In this document: piece by piece, positions 36,958 through 46,418 of the stretch | How the letters are laid out: the number at the start of each line of letters is the position of its first letter | Position numbering within the stretch: the stretch's first letter is position 1 | Source: Thauera carbonicopians | Lineage (GTDB): Bacteria; Pseudomonadota; Gammaproteobacteria; Burkholderiales; Rhodocyclaceae | NCBI RefSeq assembly: GCF_025699485.1 | Contig: NZ_JANUXN010000001.1 | Location: 186,001-250,000, forward strand | Direction: 5' to 3' | DNA: 64,000 nucleotides | Made by a program: the position numbers and the translations under genes | The notes under the pieces: model-generated | The model's database searches: none | What the model was told of the DNA's origin: nothing | What the model saw: only the letters and a program-made list of their open reading frames with translations

Positions 36958-37866
36958 TCAGTTGGCGCTGCCCTGCAGCAGCTTGATGATGCTCGAAAAG
37001 TCCAGTCCGCCGTTGCCGGCACGGCTGTGCGTGGCGTACAGCGACTCGGCCAGGCTACCCAGCGGCACCGGCGTGCGCTGGGCAATGGCTGCTTCCAACG
37101 CGAGGCCGAGGTCCTTCAGCATCAGGTCGGTGCCGAAGCCGCCGCTGTAGCCGCGCGAGGCGGGCGCGGCTTCCATCACGCCGGGCACCGGGTTGTACTT
37201 TTCCAGCACCCAGTTGCCGCCGGAGCTGACCTTCATGATGCCGGCCAGCACCGCCGGGTCCAGGCCGAGCGACTGGCCCAGCGACAGGGCCTCGCTGGTG
37301 CCGACCATCAGGATGCCGAGCAGCATGTTGTTGCACAGCTTGGCCGACTGCCCGGCACCGGCAGCGCCGGCATGGAAGACGTTCTGGCCCATGTGGCGCA
37401 GGATGGGTTCGGCGCGGGCGAGGTCGTCCGCCGCGCCGCCGACCATGAAGGTCAGCGTGCCGGCGGCAGCGCCGGCGGTGCCGCCGGAGACCGGCGCGTC
37501 CAGCACCGCAATACCGGCGGCCTGGCCGGCCGCGGCCAGCTTCTGCGCGCTGGCCGGGGCGATGGTGCTGCAGTCGATCAGCAGCGTGCCGGCGGGCAGG
37601 GCGGTCAGCAGACCGGGTTCGCTGCCGTTACCGAGGAACAAGCCTTCGACGTGGCGGCTGGCGGGCAGCATGCTGATCACCACGCCCGCGCCTTCGGCCG
37701 CGGCGCGTGCGGAGTCGGCGACGGAGGCGCCGTGCTCGGCGACCCGCGCGCAGGCGGTGGCGTCGAGGTCGAAGGCCTTCACTTGCAGGCCAGCCTTGGC
37801 GAGGTTGATGGCCATCGGTCCGCCCATGTTGCCGAGGCCGATGAAGGCGATGTGTTTGTCTGTCAT
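36958..37866 (-). CDS. mmsB: 3-Hydroxyisobutyrate dehydrogenase
   Basis: The enzyme oxidises 3-hydroxyisobutyrate to methylmalonate semialdehyde in valine degradation. It has 302 aa, with the N-terminal Rossmann motif IAFIGLGNMGGPMA, the substrate segment LDAPVSGGTAGAAAGTL and the catalytic Lys region GAGQSAKLCNNMLL. GGAGGAG precedes the ATG by 9 nt. It is the last gene of the valine operon, 49 nt after the hydrolase gene. Confidence 0.94.
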   Translation of the reverse strand: MTDKHIAFIGLGNMGGPMAINLAKAGLQVKAFDLDATACARVAEHGASVADSARAAAEGAGVVISMLPASRHVEGLFLGNGSEPGLLTALPAGTLLIDCSTIAPASAQKLAAAGQAAGIAVLDAPVSGGTAGAAAGTLTFMVGGAADDLARAEPILRHMGQNVFHAGAAGAGQSAKLCNNMLLGILMVGTSEALSLGQSLGLDPAVLAGIMKVSSGGNWVLEKYNPVPGVMEAAPASRGYSGGFGTDLMLKDLGLALEAAIAQRTPVPLGSLAESLYATHSRAGNGGLDFSSIIKLLQGSAN

Positions 37867-37915
37867 GCTGGTGTCTCCTCCTGCTTGAATTGTGGTCTGG
37901 CGGGGGCCTCGCGCT

Positions 37916-39061
37916 TCAGCCCAGGTCGGCCAGCGGATGCGGGCCGCTGTAGCGCGGGGCGAAGTGGTCTGCGATCGCGGTCTCATCGACCTCGGCCAGC
38001 GAGGCGTAGCGCCAGCGCGGGCTGCGGTCCTTGTCGATCAGCAGCGCACGCACGCCTTCGGCGAAGTCGTGGTGGGCGGTGGCGGCGACCGAGACGTGGT
38101 ATTCGGTGCGGAACACCTCGGCCAGCGACATGTGGCGAGTCCTTTGCCACAGCTCCCACGACAGCCGTGCCGAACTCGGCGCGCCGCGCACGAAAGTCTT
38201 GCTTGCGTTGGCGAGCCAGGGGTCGGCATCGTCGACCAGCGCGGCAATCCGGCTGGCGATGTCTTCCAGGCCGTCGTGGCCGATCAATGCCTCGATGCGG
38301 TCGTAATGGGCACGCAACGGCGAGTCCGGCACTGCTGTGGATTCGGCCAGGCGGTCGAGCAGGGCGCCCAGGCGGGCGTGGTTGGCGGAGTTGCCGGCCG
38401 CATCCGGTGCTTCCCAGCGGGTGTCGGCGAGCAGCGCCGGCAGTTGCGCACGCTGGGCGTCGTCGATGATGAAGTCGGCCAGCCCGGCGAAGCGGGCGTC
38501 GGCGGCGTTGATCGGTACGCCGGTCAGCGCCAGGAACAGCCCGCTGCGGCCCGGCATGTGGCGCAGGAACCAACTGCCGCCGACGTCCGGGTACAGACCG
38601 ATGGTGATCTCCGGCATCGCCATGCGGGTGGTGGGGGTGGAGACACGGTGCGAGGCGCCGGCCATCAGGCCGATGCCGCCGCCCATGACGATGCCCTGGC
38701 CCCAGCACAGCACCGGCTTGGGGTAGGTGTGGATGCGGTGGTCGAGCCGGTATTCGCGCTCGAAGAAGTCCTTCGCCGCTTGCGGCGCCTGGCCGGCGGG
38801 CATGGCCTTGATGGCGTGGTAGAGCGCGGCGACGTCGCCGCCGGCGCAGAAGGCCTTCTCCAGTGAGCCGTCGAGCAGCACGCCGACGATGGCAGGGTCG
38901 GCCGCCCAGGCGTCGAGCTGCGGCGCGAGGCGGTCGATCATCTCCAGCGACAGGGCGTTGAGGCTCCTGGGCGCGTTCAGTGTGGCATGGCCGAAGCGCC
39001 GGCCGCAGGCGGTATCGAATTCACGCAGGAGCACGCAGTCGTTCATGTTGCTGTCGTCCAT
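37916..39061 (-). CDS. 3-Hydroxyisobutyryl-CoA hydrolase
   Basis: A crotonase-superfamily protein of 381 aa, the length of 3-hydroxyisobutyryl-CoA hydrolases and longer than simple hydratases. AFCAGGDVAALYHAIK and GIVMGGGIGLMAGASHRV form the oxyanion hole, and MPEITIGLYPDVGGSWFL holds the acidic active-site residue. It releases CoA from 3-hydroxyisobutyryl-CoA between the hydratase and mmsB steps, which fits the operon order. GAGGGG precedes the ATG. Confidence 0.9.
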   Translation of the reverse strand: MDDSNMNDCVLLREFDTACGRRFGHATLNAPRSLNALSLEMIDRLAPQLDAWAADPAIVGVLLDGSLEKAFCAGGDVAALYHAIKAMPAGQAPQAAKDFFEREYRLDHRIHTYPKPVLCWGQGIVMGGGIGLMAGASHRVSTPTTRMAMPEITIGLYPDVGGSWFLRHMPGRSGLFLALTGVPINAADARFAGLADFIIDDAQRAQLPALLADTRWEAPDAAGNSANHARLGALLDRLAESTAVPDSPLRAHYDRIEALIGHDGLEDIASRIAALVDDADPWLANASKTFVRGAPSSARLSWELWQRTRHMSLAEVFRTEYHVSVAATAHHDFAEGVRALLIDKDRSPRWRYASLAEVDETAIADHFAPRYSGPHPLADLG

Positions 39062-39070
39062 CGCTGCCCC

Positions 39071-39859
39071 TCAGGCGTTGCGCCACTGCGGCGCGCGCTT
39101 TTCGAGGAAGGCGGTGACGCCTTCGCGCTGGTCGGCGGAGTCGAACAGCTCGACGAATTCCGCGCGCTCCTCGGGCAAGGCCTGGCTCGGCGGCGTGTTG
39201 CGGGCGGCCTGGATCAGGCGCTTGCAGGCAGCCACGCTGGTGGGGCTCTGCTTTTCGACGGCGTGGGCTAGTTCCAGCGCGCGCTCCAGCGCCTCGCCGC
39301 GGCCGGTGACTTCTTCCACCAGGCGGATGCGCAGCGCAGTCGCGGCGTCCAGGCGCTCGCCGCACAGGATCAGGCGCTTGGCCCAGCCTTCGCCGGCCAG
39401 CCAGGACAGCCACTGGGTGCCGCCGGCGCAGGGCAGCAGGCCGACGGCGGCTTCGGGCAGCGCCAGCACCGCCTGTTCCTCGGCGATGCGCAGGTCGCAG
39501 GCCAGCGCGCATTCCAGCCCGCCGCCCATGGCATAGCCGTTGATCGCGGCGATCGACACGCCGCGGAAGGCCGACAGCGTTTCGAAGGCGAGGCCGAAAT
39601 AGTGCGCCATGCCAGCTGCCACCGCCTTGTCGCCGCTGGCGAAGAGCTTGAGATCCGCGCCGGCGGAGAAGAACTTCTCGCCCTGGCCGGTGACCACCAG
39701 ACTGTATATCTCGCGATCGGCGTTCAGTAGGCCGACGACCTCGACCAGGGCCGCGAGGCTCTCCTGCGTCCAGGTGTTGGCCGGCGGGTTGTCCAGCGTC
39801 AGGATGGCGGTGTGGCCCTGTTTTTCCAGTACCAGGCCGGGATAGGTGTGGGTGCTCAT
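39071..39859 (-). CDS. Enoyl-CoA hydratase (probable methacrylyl-CoA hydratase)
   Basis: A crotonase of 262 aa with FFSAGADLKLFA and INGYAMGGGLECALACDLRI for the oxyanion hole and LPEAAVGLLPCAGGTQWL for catalysis. In this operon it should hydrate methacrylyl-CoA to 3-hydroxyisobutyryl-CoA. The start at 39859 overlaps the acyl-CoA dehydrogenase stop by 4 nt, and the next gene starts 9 nt after its end. Confidence 0.88.
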   Translation of the reverse strand: MSTHTYPGLVLEKQGHTAILTLDNPPANTWTQESLAALVEVVGLLNADREIYSLVVTGQGEKFFSAGADLKLFASGDKAVAAGMAHYFGLAFETLSAFRGVSIAAINGYAMGGGLECALACDLRIAEEQAVLALPEAAVGLLPCAGGTQWLSWLAGEGWAKRLILCGERLDAATALRIRLVEEVTGRGEALERALELAHAVEKQSPTSVAACKRLIQAARNTPPSQALPEERAEFVELFDSADQREGVTAFLEKRAPQWRNA

Positions 39860-41016
39860 CGTGTGGTCTCCGTTGTGTGTTCCGCGAGCATGCGGCGGGC
39901 GATGATGACGCGCATGATCTCGTTCGTTCCTTCCAGGATCTGGTGCACCCGTGAGTCGCGCAGGTAGCGTTCCAGCGGGTATTCGCGGATATAGCCGTAG
40001 CCGCCATGGATCTGCAGCGCCTCGTTGCACACCGAGAAACCCAAGTCGGTCGCCAGGCGCTTGGCCATCGCGCAGCACATCGTCGCGTCGGCGGCGCCGG
40101 CGTCGAGCTTGCTGGCGGCCAGCCGCACCATCTGGCGCGCAGCGACCAGTTCGGTGGCCATGTCGGCGATCTTGAACTGCAGCGCCTGGAAATCGGCCAG
40201 CGGGCGGCCGAACTGGCGGCGTTCATGCAGGTAGGCGAGTGCGGCGTCGAGCGCGCCCTGCGCGGCGCCGACCGAGCAGGTGGCGATGTTGATGCGGCCG
40301 CCGTCCAGGCCCTTCATGGCGATGGCGAAGCCTTCGCCTTCCTCGCCCAGCAAGTGGCTTGCCGGCACGCGCACGCCGTCGAAGGCGATGCTGCGCGTGG
40401 GCTGGCTGTTCCAGCCCATCTTGTGTTCCTTCTTGCCGTATTCGATGCCGGGGCTGTCGGCAGCGACGAGGAAGGCAGAGATGCCTTTCGGTCCGGCTTC
40501 GCCGGTGCGTGCCATCACCACCAGTGCGTCGGTGGCGCCGGCGCCGGAGATGAAGGCCTTGGCGCCGTCGAGCACGTAGTGCTCGCCTTCCTTCCGCGCG
40601 CGGGTGCTGAGCGCGCCGGCGTCGGAGCCGGCGCCGGGTTCGGTCAGGCAGTACGAACCCAACAGCTCGCCGCTGGCCAGGCGCGGTCCCCATTCGGCGG
40701 CCACTTCAGGCTTGGCGAAGCGCGTCACCATCCAGGCCGCCATGTTGTGGATGGTCAGGTAGGCGGTGGTCGAAGGGCAGGCCGCGGCCAGCTCCTCGAA
40801 CACGATGCTGGCGTCCAGCCGGGGCAGGCCGAGGCCGCCGTATTTCTCCAGCGCGTACAGGCCGCAGAAACCCAGCTCGCCTGCGCGGCGAAGTGCCTCG
40901 ACCGGAAAGATGCTTTCAGCGTCCCATTGCGCGGCGTGCGGCGCGAATTCACGCTGGGCGAATTCGCGCGCAGTGTCGCGGAAGGCACGCTGGTCTTCGG
41001 AGAGTTCGAAGTCCAT
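39856..41016 (-). CDS. Acyl-CoA dehydrogenase (probable isobutyryl-CoA dehydrogenase)
   Basis: An FAD-dependent dehydrogenase of 386 aa. YCLTEPGAGSDAG is the substrate/FAD signature, FGRPLADFQ and QIHGGYGYIREYPLERYLRD lie in the C-terminal helical domain, and LEGTNEIMR is near the end. The context with mmsA, mmsB and the hydrolase points to isobutyryl-CoA as substrate. The start MDFELSEDQRAFRD at 41016 has GGGAGC upstream, 20 nt after mmsA. Confidence 0.9.
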   Translation of the reverse strand: MDFELSEDQRAFRDTAREFAQREFAPHAAQWDAESIFPVEALRRAGELGFCGLYALEKYGGLGLPRLDASIVFEELAAACPSTTAYLTIHNMAAWMVTRFAKPEVAAEWGPRLASGELLGSYCLTEPGAGSDAGALSTRARKEGEHYVLDGAKAFISGAGATDALVVMARTGEAGPKGISAFLVAADSPGIEYGKKEHKMGWNSQPTRSIAFDGVRVPASHLLGEEGEGFAIAMKGLDGGRINIATCSVGAAQGALDAALAYLHERRQFGRPLADFQALQFKIADMATELVAARQMVRLAASKLDAGAADATMCCAMAKRLATDLGFSVCNEALQIHGGYGYIREYPLERYLRDSRVHQILEGTNEIMRVIIARRMLAEHTTETTR

Positions 41017-41036
41017 GGGCGATGCTCCCGGCCGGC

Positions 41037-42551
41037 TTATTTGAGGCTGATGGTGGTGTTGACCGGGGCGACGACGCCGTCGTCGAACCAGCGCGCGGTG
41101 ACGGTCTTGGTCTGGGTGTAGAACAGGATCACCTGCTGGCCGTAGGGGCCGAGGTCGCCCAGCTTGGAGGCGCGCGAGCCGGTGAAGGAGAACAGCGGCA
41201 CCGGCACCGGGATGGGCACGTTGATGCCCACCTGGCCGACGTCGATGTCTTCCTGGAACTTGCGTGCGGCGGCGCCCGACTGGGTGAACACGCCGGTGCC
41301 GTTGCCGTTCGGGTTGGCGTTGATCAGAGAGATGGCTTCGTCCAGGGTATCGACTGCCATCGTGCACAGTACCGGGCCGAAGATCTCCTCGTCGTAGATG
41401 CGCATGCCGGGCTTGACGCCGGAGAACAGCGTGGGCGCGACGAAGTTGCCGTCGGCGTAGCCGGGCACGTCCGGGTTGCGGCCGTCCAGTTCCAGCGTGG
41501 CGCCTTCCTTCACGCCGGCTTCGATCAGCTCCAGGATACGGGCCTTGGCCGCGCGCGAGATCACCGGGCCGACGTCGGTGCCGGCTTCGTGGCCGGCATT
41601 GACCTTCAGCGCGCGGGCGCGCTCGGCCAGCTCCGGCAGCCAGTTCGCGGCTTCACCGACGAACACCACCACCGACGAGGCCATGCAGCGCTGGCCGGCG
41701 GCGCCGAAGCCGGCGCCGGCCAGCGCGTTGAGGGTCTGCTCCTTGTGCGCGTCGGGCAGCACGACGACGTGGTTCTTGGCCCCCATCATGCACTGCGCGC
41801 GCTTGCCGGCGAGGCTGGCGCGGTTGTAGACGTGGGTGCCGACACGGGTCGAACCGACGAAGGACACCGCCTTGATGTCCGGGTGGTCGCAGATGCCGTT
41901 GACCACATCGACCGCGCCATGCACGACGTTGAGCACGCCCGGCGGGATGCCGGCCTCGATCGCCAGCTCGACCAGGCGCATCGTGGACAGCGGATCCTGC
42001 TCCGAGGGCTTGAGCACGAAGGTGTTGCCGCAGGCGATCGCCATCGGGAACATCCACAGCGGGATCATCGCCGGGAAGTTGAACGGGGTGATGCCGGCGC
42101 AGACGCCGATCGGCTGCAGCAGGGTGTAGGTATCGACGCCGCTGGCGACGTTGTTGGCCAGTCCACCCAGTTGCAGCGTGCCGATGTTGGCGGCGTGCTC
42201 GACCACTTCCAGGCCGCGGAAGACGTCGCCCTCGGCGTCGGGCAGGGTCTTGCCCTGTTCGGCGGTCAGGATCGCCGCCACTTCCTTCATGTTTTCGCGG
42301 ATCAGTTGCTGGTACTTCAGGAAGATGCGTGCGCGGGCGCCGATGGGGGTTTTCTTCCAGCTCGCGAAGGCCTTCTTCGCCGCGGCCACGGCGGCGTCCA
42401 GCTCTTCCGCGGTCGCCAGCGGCACGCGGGCCAGCACCTGCTGGGTGGCGGGGTTGACCACGTCACGCCATTCGGTGGTGCGCGATTCGACGAATTCGCC
42501 GTCGATCAGCAGTTTGACGGTGGGGATGGTGCTGCTTCGGCTCGTATTCAT
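41037..42551 (-). CDS. mmsA: Methylmalonate-semialdehyde dehydrogenase (CoA-acylating)
   Basis: A 504-aa aldehyde dehydrogenase that oxidises methylmalonate semialdehyde to propionyl-CoA. The catalytic Cys is in [11 protein letters not shown], and the MmsA-type [16 protein letters not shown] and [17 protein letters not shown] segments are present. It is the first gene of the valine operon, with AAGGAGAC upstream. The 177-nt divergent region to the ScfR-type regulator carries the proposed operators. Its product propionyl-CoA feeds the methylcitrate operon 11 kb away. Confidence 0.95.
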   Translation of the reverse strand: MNTSRSSTIPTVKLLIDGEFVESRTTEWRDVVNPATQQVLARVPLATAEELDAAVAAAKKAFASWKKTPIGARARIFLKYQQLIRENMKEVAAILTAEQGKTLPDAEGDVFRGLEVVEHAANIGTLQLGGLANNVASGVDTYTLLQPIGVCAGITPFNFPAMIPLWMFPMAIACGNTFVLKPSEQDPLSTMRLVELAIEAGIPPGVLNVVHGAVDVVNGICDHPDIKAVSFVGSTRVGTHVYNRASLAGKRAQCMMGAKNHVVVLPDAHKEQTLNALAGAGFGAAGQRCMASSVVVFVGEAANWLPELAERARALKVNAGHEAGTDVGPVISRAAKARILELIEAGVKEGATLELDGRNPDVPGYADGNFVAPTLFSGVKPGMRIYDEEIFGPVLCTMAVDTLDEAISLINANPNGNGTGVFTQSGAAARKFQEDIDVGQVGINVPIPVPVPLFSFTGSRASKLGDLGPYGQQVILFYTQTKTVTARWFDDGVVAPVNTTISLK

Positions 42552-42633
42552 GGGTGTCTCCTTCCTGTTCTCGTAGCGGCTGCGCGAACATGCCTGCCGC
42601 GTTCGAATGCATCGTATTTACATGCCTTGAAAT

Positions 42634-42705
42634 CATCAATAAGCTATTGATGTGAAAGAGAAATAATGTAAATAAATTCGCAATGGAAAGCGTGGAATTG
42701 CGAAT
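42634..42705. promoter_or_regulatory. Operator region between mmsA and its divergent regulator gene
   Basis: Two perfect inverted repeats lie here. CATCAATA-AGC-TATTGATG is at 42634-42652. ATTCGCAAT (42676-42684) and ATTGCGAAT (42697-42705) are 9-bp arms whose centres are 21 bp, about two helix turns, apart. TAAGCTATTGAT (42640-42651) recurs in the second regulator's promoter at the same 78-nt distance from the start codon. The TTGCGAA core also recurs there. Confidence 0.65.
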
Positions 42706-42728
42706 CATGTGAACGAGGAGGCTAGGTC

Positions 42729-44198
42729 TTGAACCACAAGCTGTTCATCGGCGCCCGCCTGCGCCGCCTGCGTGAGCAGGCCGGCTTGAACCAGGCAGCG
42801 ATGGCTGCCCGGCTGGGTATTTCGCTGAGCTATGTCTGCCAGCTGGAGAACAACCAGCGCCCGGTCAGTGCCACCGTGCTGCTGAAGCTGGTCGAGGCTT
42901 TCGGCTGCGAAGTGAGCGACTTTTCGGAAGAGCAGGACCGGCGCCTGCTTGGCGAGTTGAAGGATGTATTCCGCGATCGCCTGCTGGCCAGCGAGGGCGT
43001 GAGCCAGGCGCAACTGGTGCGCATGGTCGAGCAGGTGCCCGAGCTGGCCAGTGCCTTCGTCGGCCTGGCCCGGCGCCACCAGCGGCTACAGGACGAATAT
43101 GCGCAGTTGGCCGACCGCTTGCACGGCGACCAGTTGCCGACGCTGCTCGCACCTTTGCCGCACGAAGAGGTGCGTGATTTCTTCAACCGGCGCGACAATC
43201 ACATCGAGTCGCTGGACACCCTGGCCGAAGAGCAGGCGAGCAGGGGAGAGCTGGTGCCGGGCGAGCGTGCCGCGGCCCTGCGCAGGATGCTGCATGACGA
43301 GCATGGCATCGAGGTCGAAGGGCTCGGCAACACCGCTGCAGACGGCATGCTGCGGCGTTTCGATGCACGCCGCCGCCGCCTCGCGGTGGCGGCGCACCTG
43401 TCGGACGCCCAGCAGGCTTTCCAGATCGCCACCCAGCTGGCGCTGATCGCACACCGTGACGTCATCGAGGCGGAGATTGCCGCCGCCGGTTTTTCCGATG
43501 TGCAGACCAGCGCCCTGGCACGTCAGGGGCTGGCGCATTATTTTGCCGGCGCGCTGCTGCTGCCTTACGTTGATTTTCTTGCTGCGGCGCGCGGCACGCG
43601 CTACGACATCGAGGCACTGCAGCGGCGTTTCCACGTCGGCTTCGAAACGGTCTGCCATCGCCTGTCTACGCTTCAGCGAAGCGGTGCCCGCGGCGTGCCC
43701 TTCTACCTGGTGCGGGTGGACCAGGCCGGCAACATCTCCAAGCGCCAGAGCGCGACCGCTTTCCACTTCGCCCGTCACGGCGGTGCCTGCCCGCTGTGGC
43801 ATGTGCACGATGCCTTCACTCAGCCGGGGCGCATCCTCACCCAGGTGGCAGAGATGCCCGACGGCACGCGCTTCTTCGGCATCGCCCGCAGCATCGGGCG
43901 CGGCGGCGGCGGCTGGCGGGTGCCGCGCAAGTCCTTCGCCATCGGCCTGGGCTGCGAACTGAGCCATGCCCGCGAACTGGTTTACGCCGACGGCGTCGAG
44001 CTTGCCGCAGCACACGAGGCAGTGCCGATCGGCCCGGGCTGCCGCGTCTGTCCGCGTGCCGACTGCGTGCAGCGCGCTTTCCCGCCGGCCGGCAAGCTGC
44101 TCGAAACCAGCGTCGACGCCGAGTTCCTGAGCTCCTACCGCTTCGAGGACGAGAGCAGAAAACACGGTGGCGACAGGATGGCAAGCGCGCGCGGATGA
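42729..44198 (+). CDS. XRE-family regulator of the short-chain acyl-CoA (ScfR/RamB-like) type, probable regulator of the valine operon
   Basis: A 489-aa protein with an N-terminal XRE helix-turn-helix (LRRLREQAGLNQAAMAARLGISLSYVCQLENN), an ImmA/IrrE-like central region without HEXXH (LAHYFAGALLLPY), and a C-terminal domain with conserved blocks RFHVGFETVCHRLSTLQR and GPGCRVCPRADC. RamB/PrpR/ScfR relatives sense acyl-CoAs and control propionate or acetate metabolism. The start is TTG at 42729, chosen because GAGGAGG lies 7 nt before it. It is divergent from mmsA. It is paralogous over its whole length to the regulator at 54808. Confidence 0.85.
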   Translation: MNHKLFIGARLRRLREQAGLNQAAMAARLGISLSYVCQLENNQRPVSATVLLKLVEAFGCEVSDFSEEQDRRLLGELKDVFRDRLLASEGVSQAQLVRMVEQVPELASAFVGLARRHQRLQDEYAQLADRLHGDQLPTLLAPLPHEEVRDFFNRRDNHIESLDTLAEEQASRGELVPGERAAALRRMLHDEHGIEVEGLGNTAADGMLRRFDARRRRLAVAAHLSDAQQAFQIATQLALIAHRDVIEAEIAAAGFSDVQTSALARQGLAHYFAGALLLPYVDFLAAARGTRYDIEALQRRFHVGFETVCHRLSTLQRSGARGVPFYLVRVDQAGNISKRQSATAFHFARHGGACPLWHVHDAFTQPGRILTQVAEMPDGTRFFGIARSIGRGGGGWRVPRKSFAIGLGCELSHARELVYADGVELAAAHEAVPIGPGCRVCPRADCVQRAFPPAGKLLETSVDAEFLSSYRFEDESRKHGGDRMASARG

Positions 44199-44283
44199 GT
44201 GTGCCGGTGCCGTATCCGGTCAGCCTGACGATCGTTTCTGCATAGGGTTAAACATTGGCAAAAGATCTGAATGAGCCCTCTTA

Positions 44284-44297
44284 TTGATGCATGTCAA
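44284..44297. promoter_or_regulatory. FNR/ANR-type box upstream of nrdD
   Basis: TTGATGCATGTCAA differs from the FNR consensus TTGAT-N4-ATCAA at one position. It lies 62 nt before the nrdD start, fitting activation under anoxia. Confidence 0.7.
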
Positions 44298-44301
44298 ATC
44301 A

Positions 44302-44341
44302 ACATATAGTTGTTTTAATAAAAAATTCAACTACATTTAGT
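44302..44341. promoter_or_regulatory. Possible pair of NrdR boxes
   Basis: ACATATAGTTGT (44302-44313) and ACTACATTTAGT (44330-44341) each resemble the NrdR consensus ACACTATATATTGT-like core. They are 28 bp apart, close to but not exactly the usual spacing. They lie directly before the nrdD ribosome site (AAGGAGAC). Confidence 0.4.
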
Positions 44342-44358
44342 GCATCAAGGAGACGGAA

Positions 44359-46389
44359 ATGCAGAACCCGCCCGAACCCGCCAGCGCGATCGGCGCACGC
44401 AGGGTGATCAAGCGCGACGGCCGTCGCACCGCTTTCGATGCCGGCAAGATCCGTTCCGCGCTGTGCCGTGCGGGCCGGGCCAGTGGCGAATACGGCGACG
44501 ACGAAGCGGCCCGTCTCACCGAACGGGTGCTGCGCGTGCTCGCCCACCGCTTCGGCAAGCAGGCGGTCGGCATCGAGCAAATCCAGGACGTGGTCGAGGA
44601 AACGCTGATCGCCGACGGCCTCGCCGCCACCGCGCGCGCCTACATCGTCTACCGCGAACGGCACGCGGCGCTGCGTGGTGAGCGCAAGGTGCAGGTCGAT
44701 GTCGAAAGCTCGGTCAATGAATATCTCACCCGCGCCGACTGGCGAGTCAATGCCAACGCCAACCAGGGCTACTCGCTCGGCGGGCTGATCCTCAACGTTT
44801 CCGGCAAGGTCACCGCCAACTACTGGCTGTCGCACGTCTATTCGCCCGAGGCCGGCGCCGCGCACCGCGAGGGCGACATCCACATCCACGACCTCGACAT
44901 GCTGTCCGGCTACTGCGCCGGCTGGTCGCTGCGCACACTGCTGCACGAAGGCCTGAACGGCGTGCCGGGCAAGGTCGAGGCGGGGCCGCCCAGGCACATG
45001 TCGAGCGCGGTGGGGCAGATCGTGAACTTCCTCGGCACCATGCAGAACGAATGGGCGGGGGCGCAGGCCTTCTCGTCCTTCGATACCTACATGGCGCCCT
45101 TCGTGCGCAAGGACGGCATGGACTACGAGGAAGTGCGCCAGCACATCCAGGAACTGATCTACAACCTCAACGTGCCCTCGCGCTGGGGCACGCAGACGCC
45201 CTTCACCAACCTCACCTTCGACTGGACCTGCCCGGACGACCTGAAGGAGCAGATTCCGATCATCGCCGGCGAGGAAATGCCTTTCGCCTACGGCGAGCTG
45301 CAGGCCGAGATGGACATGATCAACCGCGCCTACATCGAGGTCATGTCGGCCGGCGACGCCAAGGGCAGGGTGTTCACCTTCCCTATCCCGACCTACAACA
45401 TCACCCCGGACTTCCCGTGGGAGTCGGACAACGCCGCGCTGCTGTTCGACATGACGGCCAAGTACGGATTGCCGTACTTCCAGAACTTCGTGAACTCGGA
45501 ACTGCAGCCCAACATGGTGCGCTCGATGTGCTGCCGGCTGCAGCTCGACCTGCGCGAACTGCTCAAGCGCGGCAACGGCCTGTTCGGCAGCGCCGAGCAG
45601 ACCGGCAGCCTGGGCGTGGTCACGGTGAATTGCGCGCGCCTGGGCTACCTGCATCGCGGCGACGAGGCCGGCCTGTTCGCCCGCCTGGACCGCCTGCTGG
45701 AAATCGGCCGCGACAGCCTGGAGGTCAAGCGCAAGCTGATCCAGCGCCTGATCGACCAGGGCCTGTTCCCCTACACCAAGCGCTACCTCGGCACGCTGCG
45801 CAACCACTTCTCCACGCTGGGCGTGAACGGCATCAACGAGATGATCCGCAACTTCAGCGCGGACACCGAGGACGTCACCACCGAATGGGGCCACGCCTTC
45901 GCCGTGCGCCTGCTCGACCATGTGCGTGCCCGCATGACCGCCTTCCAGGAAGAAACCGGGCATATGTACAACCTGGAAGCCACCCCGGCGGAAGGTACGA
46001 CCTACCGCTTCGCCCGCGAGGACAAGAAACGCTGGCCGGACATCCTGCAGGCCGGCACCACCGAGCAGCCGTACTACACCAACTCCTCGCAACTGCCTGC
46101 CGGCTTCACCGACGACCCCTTCGAGGCCCTGGCCCGGCAGGAGGCGCTGCAGCGCAAATACACCGGCGGCACCGTGCTGCACCTCTACATGGGCGAGCGC
46201 CTGTCCAGCGGCGAAGCCTGCAAACGGCTGGTACGGCGCGCGCTGGAGAACTTCCGCCTGCCCTACATCACCGTGACGCCGACTTTCTCGATCTGCCCGG
46301 CGCACGGCTACCTGGCCGGCGAACACGTCTTCTGCCCGAAATGCGACGAAGAGCGCCTGGCCGCCAAGCGGGCGCGGCTCGCGGCCTGA
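44359..46389 (+). CDS. nrdD: Class III (anaerobic) ribonucleoside-triphosphate reductase, catalytic chain without its glycyl-radical tail
   Basis: A 676-aa protein with an ATP-cone (about 12-100), the 10-stranded barrel blocks (NANANQGYSLGGLI, GDIHIHDLDMLSGYCAGWS, TQTPFTNLTFDW), the cysteine-rich active-site segment SMCCRLQLDL and a C-terminal zinc-binding stretch (SICPAHGYLAGEHVFCPKC). It makes dNTPs without oxygen. The chain ends at EERLAAKRARLAA, exactly where other NrdD proteins continue into the RVxGY glycyl-radical loop. That loop is encoded by the next gene, which has its own start and ribosome site. An FNR-like site precedes it. Confidence 0.93.
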   Translation: MQNPPEPASAIGARRVIKRDGRRTAFDAGKIRSALCRAGRASGEYGDDEAARLTERVLRVLAHRFGKQAVGIEQIQDVVEETLIADGLAATARAYIVYRERHAALRGERKVQVDVESSVNEYLTRADWRVNANANQGYSLGGLILNVSGKVTANYWLSHVYSPEAGAAHREGDIHIHDLDMLSGYCAGWSLRTLLHEGLNGVPGKVEAGPPRHMSSAVGQIVNFLGTMQNEWAGAQAFSSFDTYMAPFVRKDGMDYEEVRQHIQELIYNLNVPSRWGTQTPFTNLTFDWTCPDDLKEQIPIIAGEEMPFAYGELQAEMDMINRAYIEVMSAGDAKGRVFTFPIPTYNITPDFPWESDNAALLFDMTAKYGLPYFQNFVNSELQPNMVRSMCCRLQLDLRELLKRGNGLFGSAEQTGSLGVVTVNCARLGYLHRGDEAGLFARLDRLLEIGRDSLEVKRKLIQRLIDQGLFPYTKRYLGTLRNHFSTLGVNGINEMIRNFSADTEDVTTEWGHAFAVRLLDHVRARMTAFQEETGHMYNLEATPAEGTTYRFAREDKKRWPDILQAGTTEQPYYTNSSQLPAGFTDDPFEALARQEALQRKYTGGTVLHLYMGERLSSGEACKRLVRRALENFRLPYITVTPTFSICPAHGYLAGEHVFCPKCDEERLAAKRARLAA

Positions 46390-46418
46390 CATCCCATTTT
46401 TTCCACGAGGAGGACACC

